The notes under the pieces were generated by a model. That model did no database searches and was not told the origin of the DNA. It worked only from the letters and a program-made list of their open reading frames with translations. Position numbers and translations under genes: made by a program. A stretch of 64,000 nucleotides of DNA from PSRI01 sp041484195 (GTDB lineage Bacteria > Bacteroidota > Bacteroidia > Chitinophagales > Chitinophagaceae): contig JBGPHC010000024.1 of assembly GCA_041484195.1 (NCBI GenBank), forward strand, positions 5,806-69,805. The letters run 5' to 3'. Below are positions 10,601-18,682 of this stretch, one piece after another; position 1 is the first letter of the stretch; each line of letters opens with the position of its first letter.

Positions 10601-11041
10601 GCTTATTACCCCATTAACTGGATAGTTCAATTTGGGCATCTTAGTAAGACCGGAATCCTGGTAGTAGCCCGTAGGGCTTGCCCCCGCGGCGACCACTCCT
10701 TCATCAGGCCCACCTCTTACAGATCGCGCGATCATTCCACCTGCATTGAGGGCCCAACCCAACCCTACCCAGGAAGCTAATTCTGAAACGCGGATACCGC
10801 TAGCATGATAGCTTAAGGACAAGGACAATTTAGCCGCACCATCCTGCAGGTTGTAAAGTGGAATACTAATACCAGGTGTGCCGGTATAATAGCTAACCGG
10901 GTAATCCGCGTATTTGCCCAATGATCCTACATTGGGCGCCGGCTGGGTATAATTTCCAAGATACTTATAAGGAAGAGTGGTTTGGGAATGAACTGAGGAA
11001 AATGCCCACACTACGCACGAAATGAAGAAGATCCTTTTCAT
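7664..11041 (-). CDS. Secreted RHS/YD-repeat family protein without toxin tip
   Basis: The protein has 1125 residues with a signal peptide (MKRIFFISCVVWAFSSVHSQ). The mature N-terminus (residues about 45-110: GTPGISIPLYNLQDG, LSLSLSYHASGIRVSELASWVGLGWALNAGG) is the typical opening of Bacteroidota secreted RHS-like proteins. YD-type strands occur to the C-terminus, which ends with TYTYDNLLRLIAEC, YYDYDSFNRLLDI and FEYNYGELSR. There is no RHS core signature (GRFLxxDP) and no toxin domain, so it stops before the part that would release an effector. It ends 31 bases before the 209-residue gene and starts 33 bases after the envelope protein gene. The partner RHS toxin downstream carries the core, suggesting that the two act as a set. 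Confidence 0.8.
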   Translation of the reverse strand: MKRIFFISCVVWAFSSVHSQTTLPYKYLGNYTQPAPNVGSLGKYADYPVSYYTGTPGISIPLYNLQDGAAKLSLSLSYHASGIRVSELASWVGLGWALNAGGMIARSVRGGPDEGVVAAGASPTGYYQDSGLTKMPKLNYPVNGVISYANSDGAIFENLKQQLSAGKADCEPDLFTFNFNGYTGKFVFDEYRTPRMLTEEDVKIAVTYNGGDFTSWMITTPDGTRYYFGENSMHEINAVTPNTSSQDPNTQRPSSWFLTRIIYPNSKDTVYFNYTPETYSYFDLGQETKIFGGSGNSYPQQACSFSSEDNPSTLYKTTVNGLRLTNIKSRNYTISFGAHAARQDLVGTSYQLDSVKIFNAANQCIKQFLLGYSYFNSSTAANLPLGALGFMNSDISDTKRLKLVSVREFSGDGLSYKPPYIFTYQESQQLPRRMSYDQDHWGYSNNYSGANNMRFTPRVSHDICINRIGAAAVREPKWPDMQAFSIKSIKDPLGVTTSFDFEAHTSTLASPSMMVGGLRIHRITTQDSISGISQVRLFDYGAGGVLYKVPQYLINVQNEYFFSTDPSSGFQVGYQGYGFGSYLMNLNCLVRQSQSIVPLQDFQGNHIGYPIVKEIFGSNGEGGSKVYYFMADQLFSNSSRLDMYNYTASTSIQTDFGVFPGIFGNGHFNDILPQNLSYYSGSLLEHYYPAAPEQVDFRRGQLLGESTYDSNHVLLKIVRNIYKENYHENFWIRGFKFFRTSGLPGAYNDALTYYKLHTGVSRLIYSTITDYKDAKAMVTTHRYGYEDTLHTLQTSDTTLNSVGDSIITKTYYSFDYASNATADGIFGKMQKRNMLVPVATRTWKNNQLVGGTITQFKDFATSGTDTFVNPSKIYALETTVPLSKVQAGENIAYTSQFTSLIPSSNFVEKASFNVNGTTGKIIEQKLVNDKNQALIWDNSTNLPLAQVDNALYIDVAYNSFESAETGNWTYPAGSVVADATAPTGTHAINLSSNPVTKTGLSSSKSYILSFWKKSGTTYNIAGGTVSNYIGGRTLNGYQYLEVTVTGATSVSITGSGNIDELRLHPSTAQMTTYTYDNLLRLIAECSVNSTITYYDYDSFNRLLDIRDQFGNMRKVFEYNYGELSR

Positions 11042-11074
11042 AAATTGCAGTTACTATTTTTATTGGTATTAATT

Positions 11075-12529
11075 TCAGAAATTATATCCTACCCTGAATA
11101 AAAGAGTGCTTGTTCTTGGCACATGTTTGTCATGCAGAAAATCATATAACATCTGCAGATTGCCTTTCAATTTCTTTCCAACATTATATCTTTTGCTTAG
11201 ACCCAGTAAGGCGCTCTTTTGCCAGGTAGTATAGTTCTTAAAAATCTCGAGACTTGACACGCGCTTCATGTAATTCATTTCCGCTCCGCCGCTCAGCCAA
11301 ATTCCTCTCTTCACTTTCCAATCCACAAAAGTTCTGAGTCCGGCACCTTCCCCGGAAATATGAATATGATTCCAGTCCTTGCCCCATCCCACCTTAAAAG
11401 ATCCGCCTATACCAATGACGCTGTTTGGATTTAATTTGTACCCGATTGAAAAACCAAAATCGCTGGTTACGGGAAAATAATTACTTGCTCTGGCTGATTG
11501 TAGGCTGGCTCCATACTCCAATCTTTGAAACAGGGATTTTACCTTTTCTGCGTTTGGCCTAAAATTCGGCAGGTTCATATCACCGTTAGCGGATCCGCCC
11601 AATTGATTCAGTTTATTCTTCAATTGGGTGAGTTGAGCCTGTGCGGCCTGAATTTGTTGATTCAACAGTTGCTGACCATTAGGGCCTGATGACAATGCGC
11701 GCTGTTGAATGAGCTGTTGTACTTGTGAGCGTGTCTGTAGTGATGGATCAACGGGACCACCGGAATTTACCACGGGAGCAAATAGGCTGGCCAGCATGGA
11801 ATTTTTCCTGATGAATTCCCTGAAAGCAGGAACCCTGTTCAACGCCTCAAGCATTTTTTGCTCAAGTTTGCCCGGGTCGTTAAGGGTTTCGCGAAGCTCT
11901 CTTATCTGCTGACCATAGTAATACACTTCCTTTTGGTATTTCCCAAAATACCTGCTGATGTTTTTAGGAAGGTCAGTGTATTTTGACAGTAACTGCTTGA
12001 TTTCCTCCTGTCGCTCCTGAATGATATACTTAATATTCTCAGCTTCGTTCAATTTCTCCTGTAACAATTTTACTTGTTCCAGGGAATGAGCAATTTTTTC
12101 TGCGATAGCTCCAGAGGCTGTCACGAGCTGTTTGCTTTCTCTCAAAAAAGACAGAGAACCTTGAAGTGAATCAAGGTAGGGCATATATGGTCCTGTGAGT
12201 ATTCTTGATAACTTTTCAGCTTTTGAATTTAGTTTGCGGGCGAGGTCCGCGTATTCTCGATTCGCACGGCCAAGAAGTGTTGCCGCTGTAGAATCATATT
12301 TAGATAATTTCCGGCTGAGCGCATCTTCCTGCTTGCTTAAAGCTTTGAGGTATTTTTCAGTTTGTTTGGATATCTGCTCGTCTAATCCGGCTATTTTCTT
12401 ATCTACTGTTTCAAAATATCGGGAAGGAATATCATGGATGGAGAAGTCTCGATTGTCATCCGTTTGATCTGTTTGACCATAACAGAAGCAACCGCATGCC
12501 AGCAGCGCTATAAGGAATATCTTCCCCAT
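11075..12529 (-). CDS. Coiled-coil plus outer-membrane barrel-like envelope protein
   Basis: I chose the ATG at 12529 (MGKIFLIALLACGCFCYGQ, signal peptide) over an upstream TTG; it gives 484 residues. Residues about 25-310 are rich in Glu/Lys/Gln/Leu heptads (KKIAGLDEQISKQTEKYLKAL, LEQVKLLQEKLNEAE), indicating long coiled coils. A Gln-rich linker (LLNQQIQAAQAQLTQLKNKL) follows. The last 150 residues show alternating hydrophobic/aromatic strands ending in TSTLLFRVGYNF, a C-terminal aromatic typical of outer-membrane beta-barrels. It is the first gene of the five-gene minus-strand RHS operon. It may anchor or export the RHS proteins, but that is inferred only from position. No named family recognised. 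Confidence 0.65.
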   Translation of the reverse strand: MGKIFLIALLACGCFCYGQTDQTDDNRDFSIHDIPSRYFETVDKKIAGLDEQISKQTEKYLKALSKQEDALSRKLSKYDSTAATLLGRANREYADLARKLNSKAEKLSRILTGPYMPYLDSLQGSLSFLRESKQLVTASGAIAEKIAHSLEQVKLLQEKLNEAENIKYIIQERQEEIKQLLSKYTDLPKNISRYFGKYQKEVYYYGQQIRELRETLNDPGKLEQKMLEALNRVPAFREFIRKNSMLASLFAPVVNSGGPVDPSLQTRSQVQQLIQQRALSSGPNGQQLLNQQIQAAQAQLTQLKNKLNQLGGSANGDMNLPNFRPNAEKVKSLFQRLEYGASLQSARASNYFPVTSDFGFSIGYKLNPNSVIGIGGSFKVGWGKDWNHIHISGEGAGLRTFVDWKVKRGIWLSGGAEMNYMKRVSSLEIFKNYTTWQKSALLGLSKRYNVGKKLKGNLQMLYDFLHDKHVPRTSTLLFRVGYNF

Positions 12530-13175
12530 GAGCAAAGCAATTGTTTTGGTTGAAATTCAGGTTCTGATTGTGAATCTTGAAAAACATTTTTATAAATGCA
12601 AATAAATTTTTGACGGATATATAGTAACACTTATCGAATTCTTATGGTAGTCTTTAGAAGCATCCATTTTATTTTTTGAATTGTTAATGCCGCCAAATTG
12701 CTTTGAATTGCAAAATATTTTTTTAAGGTACCATGAAATCACCATGATTTCCATTTCTCATCTTTGTAATAATTCGCTGGCTCAAAAGTGGAATCTTTCT
12801 TCTCTTTTCTGCATAGAGTCAGGATGCTTCTGATAACTAATCGCGTATAGAATTTATATTTAGAATAAGGCGTCAAGGGCATTTCATTAATGCCAGGTTT
12901 TGCATTTTATCAAGAATCTTAAATAAAAAGCGCCTCAAATGTTTTGGGTTCTCATGGTTGAAAAGAAAGTCTTAGCAAAGAGAGGATGATAAGTCAATTG
13001 TAGAAAAATTAGACTAAAAAATTACAGCTTGAAATCTCAATGACTGCTAAGAGTAGATTGTTATGTGCGGACTGGAAAACATAGTGCCAACACTTGGCTG
13101 ACGCAATAAAATTATTTCAACCTTGTGTCTTGATCTTCCTAATAGAAGAATGGGTTCCCCGGCATCTATAGTATT
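12530..13175. other. AT-rich non-coding gap
   Basis: About 645 bases separate the RHS operon from the PGDYG gene. Stop codons are frequent on both strands and I recognise no protein or RNA family. It should contain the promoter of the minus-strand RHS operon, but I found no exact TAnnTTTG on that strand. A small hairpin (GGCATT/AATGCC) lies near 12878-12895. The base composition is clearly more AT-rich than the housekeeping genes to the right. Confidence 0.5.
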
Positions 13176-13418
13176 TTACAATGAAGAAGACGCGGGTTGG
13201 AGCACCTCATAATTTTTTTCGAAAATGGTCTTGTCGCAAGGGTAGAGCTCACCTTCCATTCCAACCATCAGGTAATCGCCTGCCTTGCCTCTGAAGGTTC
13301 CATGCAGGGTTTCAACTTCAAAAGGTTCCCGCATTTGAATAAATCGAAGGGGAATGGGCTTTTTTACTGCTAATTGATAGGAGAGATCGGGAATTTCCCC
13401 TTTTTTGAATTGCTTCAT
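13176..13418 (-). CDS. PGDYG-family small protein
   Basis: The gene encodes 80 residues. The centre reads FRGKAGDYLMVGMEGELYPCDKTIFEKNYE, matching the PGDYG family pattern of a (P/A)GDY-(I/L)-(V/M) turn, a GELYPC strand and a conserved DxxxFxxxYE end. The family is a small cytosolic fold of unknown function. No signal peptide or membrane segment. It lies 77 bases downstream of the M20 dipeptidase on the same strand and could be its operon partner. Confidence 0.7.
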   Translation of the reverse strand: MKQFKKGEIPDLSYQLAVKKPIPLRFIQMREPFEVETLHGTFRGKAGDYLMVGMEGELYPCDKTIFEKNYEVLQPASSSL

Positions 13419-13495
13419 CTCGTTTTGATTAAGTGGAACAACGGGGTTGCTACTATCCGAAAGATAATATTTTTCACATAAATGATGAAAAAGTA

Positions 13496-14869
13496 TCAGG
13501 GACGGCTCATTTCCGCGAAATACTGATGAAACCAGGGGATTGTTTCAATGCCTTTATAGAAATTGTACAATTCAAATTTCTCGTTGGGTGAATGCAGGTT
13601 ATCGCTGTCCAGCCCGAAACCCATGAAGACAATTTTAATGCCCAATTCTTTTTCGAAGAGAGAGCAGATGGGAATGCTGCCTCCACCACGAACGGGTATA
13701 GGCGCTTTCCCGAAACTTGTTTCAATGGCCTTTGCTGCGGCTTTATAGGCGATCGAATCTATAGGAGTCATATAGGGTTCACCTCCATGATGGACTTCTG
13801 TCTTTACGGTTACGCCGGCCGGCGCTATGCTTTTGAAATAATCCAATAATTTTCTTGTAATAAGTTCTGACGATTGATTGGGTACCAGTCTGGCGGAAAT
13901 TTTCGCGTGGGCCTTGGAAGGAAGAACAGTCTTTGCTCCCTCGCCCGTGTATCCTCCCCAGATACCATTCAATTCAAGTGCTGGGCGTATGCCGGTTCTC
14001 TCATTGGTGGCATAACCTTTCTCGCCCCAAAGGGCAGCTACACCCAGATCTTTCTTGTATTCTTCTTCATTGAAGGGAGCGGCTGCCATTAATTTTCTTT
14101 CAGCGGGGCTTGCTTCAACAACATCATCATAGAATCCGGGGATGGTGATATGATTATTTTCATCGTGGCAACCGGCAATCATTTTTGCCAGCATGGTTAT
14201 AGGATTTGCAACGGCGCCGCCATAAACGCCACTGTGCAGATCGCGGTTGGGCCCCGTTACTTCAATCTCGATATAGCTGAGGCCTCTCACGCCAATATCG
14301 ATAGAGGGAGTTTCCATGCTGATCATCGCGGTATCACTGACCAGGATTACATCCGCCTTAAGTAGTTCTTTGTGCAGGCCTACAAATTTGGCGAGACTGG
14401 GGGATCCGATCTCTTCTTCTCCCTCAATGATGAATTTGAGATTAGTGGAAAGTGAATTTGTTTGATTCATGATCTCAAGAGCCTTCACGTGCATATAAAC
14501 CTGCCCCTTGTCGTCGCAGGAACCCCTGGCATAAATCTTACCGTCCCTGATCTCTGGTTCGAAGGGGCCGCTCTTCCATAGTTCCAGTGGGTCAGGAGGC
14601 TGCACGTCATAATGGCCATAGACCAATACGGTTGGTTTTTTGGGATCTATTATTTTTTCTGCATATACGACCGGATGGCCATCAGTGGAATAGATGGTGG
14701 CCTGGTCGGCGCCTGCTTCCAATAGTCTCTGGCGCATGGCTTCCGCGCATTTCTTCATATCCTCCCGGTTTTCGCTCCTGGCACTTACTGAAGGAATGCG
14801 TAATAGTTCCAGTAATTCGCTGAGGAAACGATCTTTATTTTTTTGCTGATATTCTTTCCAGGCTTCCAT
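13496..14869 (-). CDS. M20 family dipeptidase
   Basis: This is a cytosolic zinc dipeptidase of the M20 (carnosinase/CNDP-like) family, which hydrolyses dipeptides. Metal and catalytic motifs are present: HYDVQPPDP near residue 86, the bridging Asp in RGSCDDKG near 117-121, and the general-base pair in EGEEEIGS near 146-153. The dimerisation (lid) domain follows (DLHSGVYGGAVANP), and the C-terminal metal His is in DNLHSPNE. The ATG at 14869 (MEAWKEYQQKNKDRF) gives 457 residues, the usual family length; an upstream in-frame extension of 43 residues reads as non-coding. No signal peptide. Confidence 0.9.
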   Translation of the reverse strand: MEAWKEYQQKNKDRFLSELLELLRIPSVSARSENREDMKKCAEAMRQRLLEAGADQATIYSTDGHPVVYAEKIIDPKKPTVLVYGHYDVQPPDPLELWKSGPFEPEIRDGKIYARGSCDDKGQVYMHVKALEIMNQTNSLSTNLKFIIEGEEEIGSPSLAKFVGLHKELLKADVILVSDTAMISMETPSIDIGVRGLSYIEIEVTGPNRDLHSGVYGGAVANPITMLAKMIAGCHDENNHITIPGFYDDVVEASPAERKLMAAAPFNEEEYKKDLGVAALWGEKGYATNERTGIRPALELNGIWGGYTGEGAKTVLPSKAHAKISARLVPNQSSELITRKLLDYFKSIAPAGVTVKTEVHHGGEPYMTPIDSIAYKAAAKAIETSFGKAPIPVRGGGSIPICSLFEKELGIKIVFMGFGLDSDNLHSPNEKFELYNFYKGIETIPWFHQYFAEMSRP

Positions 14870-15272
14870 GATCCTTAGTTTAGTATTAGAATTGGGAAAG
14901 AGTCTTTCATTCATTCCGTGGCAAACATGATCCAGCCATTGCAATATCCAGGAAGGTTTCGCGTATGTATGAAAGGATTTCTGCCTGCACCCCTCCATGA
15001 GGCTCCAGGCCTTTTATTCAATAGGAAAATATAAGGACGAAAATAGGGAGATTTTTCTTTCCAATTGGATTCGGGCTTCATGCAGGCAAATCGGCAATTT
15101 CTTTTGGCGCAATTTTTTAATATAAATTTTGCAGGAACAGAATTGGCAATATGTTTTGTTCTTCTATATTTGCTTCTCGATTGCAAGTCATATATCAGCC
15201 TTTGTTGGTCCAACTGTTTTCTGGCAGGAGGTTCCGGCAAAGGCTGAGCCAATTTTAGCCCATTCAGCCTGT
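14870..15272. other. Intergenic region holding an orphan plus-strand promoter and candidate RNA
   Basis: No credible protein gene lies in these roughly 400 bases. Its right half holds a strong plus-strand promoter match and an inverted-repeat system, described in the next two entries. The left half (14870-15140) shows nothing recognisable. Confidence 0.5.
15143..15172 (+). promoter_or_regulatory. Orphan Bacteroidota-type promoter
   Basis: TTG at 15143-15145, a 19-base spacer, then TATATTTG at 15165-15172. This is an exact match to the Bacteroidota -7 consensus TAnnTTTG with a suitably spaced -33 TTG. It points into a region with no plus-strand protein gene until 17407, so it may drive a small RNA. 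Confidence 0.5.
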
Positions 15273-15282
15273 TTATTTCTGG
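15177..15282 (+). ncRNA. Candidate small RNA with alternative hairpins
   Basis: Downstream of the orphan promoter, TCAGCCTTTG (15195-15204) is the exact reverse complement of CAAAGGCTGA (15238-15247). The same central segment AGGCTGA (15241-15247) also pairs exactly with TCAGCCT (15264-15270), so two mutually exclusive stems are possible. The second stem is followed by a T-rich stretch (GTTTATTTCT). A short GTTGG/CCAAC palindrome sits inside the first loop. The RNA would end at the stop codon of the convergent membrane protein gene. I do not recognise an Rfam family; 4.5S RNA was considered and rejected. Confidence 0.33.
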
Positions 15283-15791
15283 AAAAGTTTTTTCAATGCG
15301 AGGAAAACCGCCGAAAGCAGAATATAAACCAATGCCAGGAAGATGAGGGAAAATTTCAAAGAGGAAAATAGAAAGGTGATGAAGGTGCCGAATCCTGAAA
15401 TGATCCCATGGAGCGAGAAAAGCATCAGGATGTTTTCAAATACATCCAGTACCATGGCAACCAGGCTTCCGAAAGCCAGCAACATGCCGGCTCTCTGCCA
15501 GGGCTCGGATTGCTGCACACAAAAATATCCGCAGACTGAATAGAGGAAGAATCCATAAAATGGTATGAAGAGAAAGTCCAGCAGGATATTGTTTCGCGCG
15601 GTATGCCAAAGCGACTCCGATTTCCAGGAATTTACTATAAATGCGGTCTGACTCTTGCTGTTACTCAATTCCAGCGAAACAATTCCCGAGGAAGTCCCCG
15701 GCCTGATAAGGGGATGACCCTGGATCTGCAAAAGGGTCATCATTACCAGAGTGCCCGCAAAAAAAATGGCGATAATTTTCCAATTGGTCAT
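15273..15791 (-). CDS. Hypothetical inner-membrane protein
   Basis: The gene encodes 172 residues with about four hydrophobic segments: near 5-23 (WKIIAIFFAGTLVMMTLLQI), 68-88 (NILLDFLFIPFYGFFLYSVC), 100-125 (AGMLLAFGSLVAMVLDVFENI) and 135-165 (ITFLFSSLKFSLIFLALVYIL). A conserved-looking VLDVFENILM motif lies in the third. The domain between the first two segments is probably outside the cytoplasm. No family recognised. It lies on the same strand as the LptF/G gene, 116 bases downstream of it. Confidence 0.6.
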   Translation of the reverse strand: MTNWKIIAIFFAGTLVMMTLLQIQGHPLIRPGTSSGIVSLELSNSKSQTAFIVNSWKSESLWHTARNNILLDFLFIPFYGFFLYSVCGYFCVQQSEPWQRAGMLLAFGSLVAMVLDVFENILMLFSLHGIISGFGTFITFLFSSLKFSLIFLALVYILLSAVFLALKKLFQK

Positions 15792-15907
15792 GGCGCCGGA
15801 ATTCTTGAATATTCTTGCACGGCAAGATAGGAGAATTCATGCAGACAGGAAACTCTTATCAGGGAATAAGGAAGACGGAGCCTGCACCTTAGTCTGGAAT
15901 ACTGTAA

Positions 15908-17365
15908 TCAGGCGGGTTCTGTTTGTGCCTTAGGAACTTCTGACCTGCCCAGGAGGGCTCTCAATTTATGGAATGAACGGTAATACCATTCTTTATTGAA
16001 TAACTGTGAATCGTGCATGGCTTTATAGGTAAGGAAAATGCCGACGGGTATCAGAATGATGGTGGAAAGCCACATGCCCGCGAATGCGGAAAGGACATCG
16101 GTCTTCGCGAATTTCTCTCCAAACATATTCAGGAGGTGGAAGACGAGAAAGAATATGACTGCAATGACTAATGGCATTCCAAGTCCTCCTTTCCGGATGA
16201 TGGATCCCAATGGAGCGCCTATCAGAAAGAGGACGAAGCAGGCCATGGACAGGGCAAATTTGCGGTGCCACTCGATCATGTGATAACGCAGATCCTTTTG
16301 CCTCAGTTTGGTTTCTTCGGTGATCTGGTCCAGGGAATTTTTAGTATTAGTAAGTCTTTCGATGGCTCTACTCATGACATATCTCCTCGCGGAGTCCGGT
16401 AAGCTTTTTTCATAAGTATTTGTCTGGGGGGGAATAATGGCGGGAATATTTTTCCATCCTGTATCACCCCATTTCCCGAATGCAAAATTGCTATAAACCT
16501 CATTTTTCATTTTCGTTTCATAATCCCTGGAGGTCGATTTATCCAATGAATCGATCGCCCTGGTGAGTTGCTTCACGTTCAGCATCCGGTAATTGTCCTT
16601 GTACAGGCTGTCGGGGGTCTTATTCAACTTGAAAGAACTGAGGTCGAAAACCTTTTTGTATTCTTTAAAACCCAGCCTGTAGTATTCGGTGTTCAGGCCG
16701 AAGGATGCGCCTCTTTCTTCATAGCGCCAGCCATTTCTGAGATGGAATTCAAGGAATTTCCTGTCGGAGCTTATATTCATGGTTCCACTTTCGGCCGCAA
16801 TAATCTTGTCTTGCAGGGAATAGCTTCTTTCGAAGATCACCACGTTGTGGATCGTGCTGTTGTCTTTATCTTTTTTCCCGATCTTGATCACATACCCGTC
16901 AATCTTATCATAAAAAACACCTTCCCTGATGTCAAACGCGGGTTTCGAAATGGTGATATCATACAGGAGGGTATTGAATTTGAGATTGGCTACAGGGATG
17001 ATATAATTGGCAAACATGAAAGCGATGCCGCAGATCAGGAGGGCTACGATCAACAGCGGCCTCATGAAACGGAGCAGGGGGATGCCGGAGGATTTGACGG
17101 CCACGGATTCAAAGCTCTCTCCGAGATTTCCGAAGGTCATGATCGACGATAACAAGACGGCCAAAGGCAGGGCAAGCGGCACGGCCGTTGCACTAACGTA
17201 ACCGGTTAAGCGTATAATGGTGAATGTATCCAGTCCCTTCCCCACCAGGTCATCGATGTATTTCCAGAAAAACTGGAGGACGAGAACGAAGAGCGTGATA
17301 AAAAAAGTTGCCACGAAGGGGCCTATGAAAGATTTCAGTACGAGTTTATCTAGTTTTTTTATCAC
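15908..17365 (-). CDS. LptF/LptG family permease
   Basis: This 485-residue YjgP/YjgQ permease is a transmembrane component of the Lpt ABC machine that extracts lipopolysaccharide from the inner membrane and feeds the periplasmic Lpt bridge. The N-terminus (LDKLVLKSFIGPFVATFFITLFVLVLQFFWKYIDDLVGKG) is typical of the family. Three N-terminal membrane segments are followed by a large periplasmic beta-jellyroll-like region (about 130-380) and three C-terminal segments (SMACFVLFLIGAPLGSIIRKGGLGMP). The apparent start is GTG at 17365; no ATG lies close by in frame. Its upstream end is 41 bases from a divergent gene. The ABC ATPase LptB is not in this window. Confidence 0.88.
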   Translation of the reverse strand: MIKKLDKLVLKSFIGPFVATFFITLFVLVLQFFWKYIDDLVGKGLDTFTIIRLTGYVSATAVPLALPLAVLLSSIMTFGNLGESFESVAVKSSGIPLLRFMRPLLIVALLICGIAFMFANYIIPVANLKFNTLLYDITISKPAFDIREGVFYDKIDGYVIKIGKKDKDNSTIHNVVIFERSYSLQDKIIAAESGTMNISSDRKFLEFHLRNGWRYEERGASFGLNTEYYRLGFKEYKKVFDLSSFKLNKTPDSLYKDNYRMLNVKQLTRAIDSLDKSTSRDYETKMKNEVYSNFAFGKWGDTGWKNIPAIIPPQTNTYEKSLPDSARRYVMSRAIERLTNTKNSLDQITEETKLRQKDLRYHMIEWHRKFALSMACFVLFLIGAPLGSIIRKGGLGMPLVIAVIFFLVFHLLNMFGEKFAKTDVLSAFAGMWLSTIILIPVGIFLTYKAMHDSQLFNKEWYYRSFHKLRALLGRSEVPKAQTEPA

Positions 17366-17394
17366 TTTGAAATTCTTGCTATGAATGGCTGAAC

Positions 17395-17402
17395 TACCTT
17401 TA
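17395..17402 (+). promoter_or_regulatory. Possible -7 element of the 17407 gene
   Basis: TACCTTTA (one mismatch to TAnnTTTG) lies 4 bases before the ATG at 17407. If real, the transcript would start at or next to the start codon. No convincing -33 element was seen. Confidence 0.25.
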
Positions 17403-17406
17403 GGCT

Positions 17407-18015
17407 ATGGACTCCGCAAAAATACAGATTTCGAAAGAGGAACTACGACTTGTCACCAATCCTGAGATTATTTTAACGAAGAATCGCATCATTCAAAAAG
17501 TGTATGAATTATTTGGGGTGCTTTCGGAATCTTATAAGGAGGTAGCGGAAAATGTATCCAATATTCCCGAAGGGGCATTGGAATTATCTCCAAAAATCTC
17601 GCGGGGAGAGAATTATATGGGATTGCCCTATGTGATGCTGGACTACCCCAGAAGTTTTTCCACCCGTGATGTGCTGGCCTTGCGTACCATGTTTTGGTGG
17701 GGTCATCACTTCAGCGTCACGCTCCATCTGAAAGGCAGCTTTCAGGATCTCTTTGCAAAGAACTGGCAAGACGAAGTTCCAGTCCTGGCCGGTCAGTCAT
17801 GGTGGATGCAGATAGGTGAAGACGAATGGCAGCACCACCAGGATGGAGATACACATCTGGAAATCAGCACAATACATCTGAATGAATGGAGGGCTCTCCT
17901 GCAAGGGAGAAAATTTCTGAAAATGGCTTGCTATTTTCCTCTGGAAAAATGGGATGATGCGGAATCTATTTTGTTGAAGAGTTTTACAGGATTTGTTAAA
18001 CTACTTCGAATTTAG
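17407..18015 (+). CDS. Conserved hypothetical protein
   Basis: The gene encodes 202 residues and appears cytosolic, with no signal peptide or membrane segment. Notable segments are PYVMLDYPRSFSTRDVLALRTMFWWGHHFSV (residues about 78-108) and WWMQIGEDEWQHH (near 137). These are rich in Trp and His, and could form a metal or ligand site. It resembles uncharacterised Bacteroidota proteins, but I cannot name a family. It is divergent from lptF/G (41 bases) and convergent with the START-like gene; the two stop codons share the sequence TTAG at 18012-18015. Confidence 0.72.
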   Translation: MDSAKIQISKEELRLVTNPEIILTKNRIIQKVYELFGVLSESYKEVAENVSNIPEGALELSPKISRGENYMGLPYVMLDYPRSFSTRDVLALRTMFWWGHHFSVTLHLKGSFQDLFAKNWQDEVPVLAGQSWWMQIGEDEWQHHQDGDTHLEISTIHLNEWRALLQGRKFLKMACYFPLEKWDDAESILLKSFTGFVKLLRI

Positions 18016-18392
18016 TTCCCCAAACGGTGAAATAATTCTTTCACCTGGTAATCCCATAAGCGGCTCTGATCCGGAATCTCTCTTTTTTCAGCAAAATCTT
18101 TAATTACCAGGATTGTCAGGTTAGTAACTTCTGATTTTTCAATTCTGAATTCGAAATATTCGTCTTTTGGAGCATGCATCCAATGAAAGCGGATAAATTT
18201 TTCTTCTTCACCTTCCACAACTTCGGCCCTATCTGTAGAACCGTTCCAGGTAAAGCTAAAAACGGTGTCGCGTTCGTCCACTTTGTCTGCAAACCATTCC
18301 TGCAATCCCGCGGGCGTAGATAGAAATTCGTAAAGAATTCCAGGAGAACACCGCACTGGATATTCCAATGTATAAATTTGTTTTTTTGTCAT
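18012..18392 (-). CDS. START-like/SRPBCC domain protein
   Basis: This 126-residue single-domain protein reads as a helix-grip (SRPBCC/START-like) fold: an N-terminal strand (IYTLEYPVRCSPGILYEFLSTPAGLQEWFADKVDE), central strands with FSFTWNG and FIRFHWMHAPKDEYFEFRIEKSE, and a C-terminal helix (LWDYQVKELFHRLGN). The SPxxLYxxLSTPxGLxxWFAD opening is shared with AHSA1-type domains. Such folds bind hydrophobic ligands or proteins; the ligand here is unknown. It is divergent from sigA, with about 290 bases between them. Confidence 0.82.
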   Translation of the reverse strand: MTKKQIYTLEYPVRCSPGILYEFLSTPAGLQEWFADKVDERDTVFSFTWNGSTDRAEVVEGEEEKFIRFHWMHAPKDEYFEFRIEKSEVTNLTILVIKDFAEKREIPDQSRLWDYQVKELFHRLGN

Positions 18393-18682
18393 TAACCAAT
18401 CGATTAGTCTTTTTTGTCAACACCTGCAATAATATAAAAATATTAGAAGCGTCAAAGTATTTTATGGAATATTTTTTGTCCATTTTCAGTAAATAAAAAT
18501 TAAACAAACTGCGAATTAGTCAAAAAGAGCCAAAACCTTGCGAATAATATATTTTTTTGCGGGTATGGGGATTTGCTTAAATTGCTAAAGAACGGCAATA
18601 TCTTATGGTTGCCAGCGTTTTATAGATAAATCCGTGCGGCTATGAGTACTATTGAACCCCTTAAACGTTCCTGCTTATGAGT

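Noticed and set aside
14870..14998. In-frame 43-residue N-terminal extension of the M20 dipeptidase
   Set aside because: The family starts at MEAWKEYQQK; the extension has non-coding character.
16568..17152. 194-codon plus-strand frame opposite lptF/G
   Set aside because: Shadow of the LptF/LptG permease, which is well supported.
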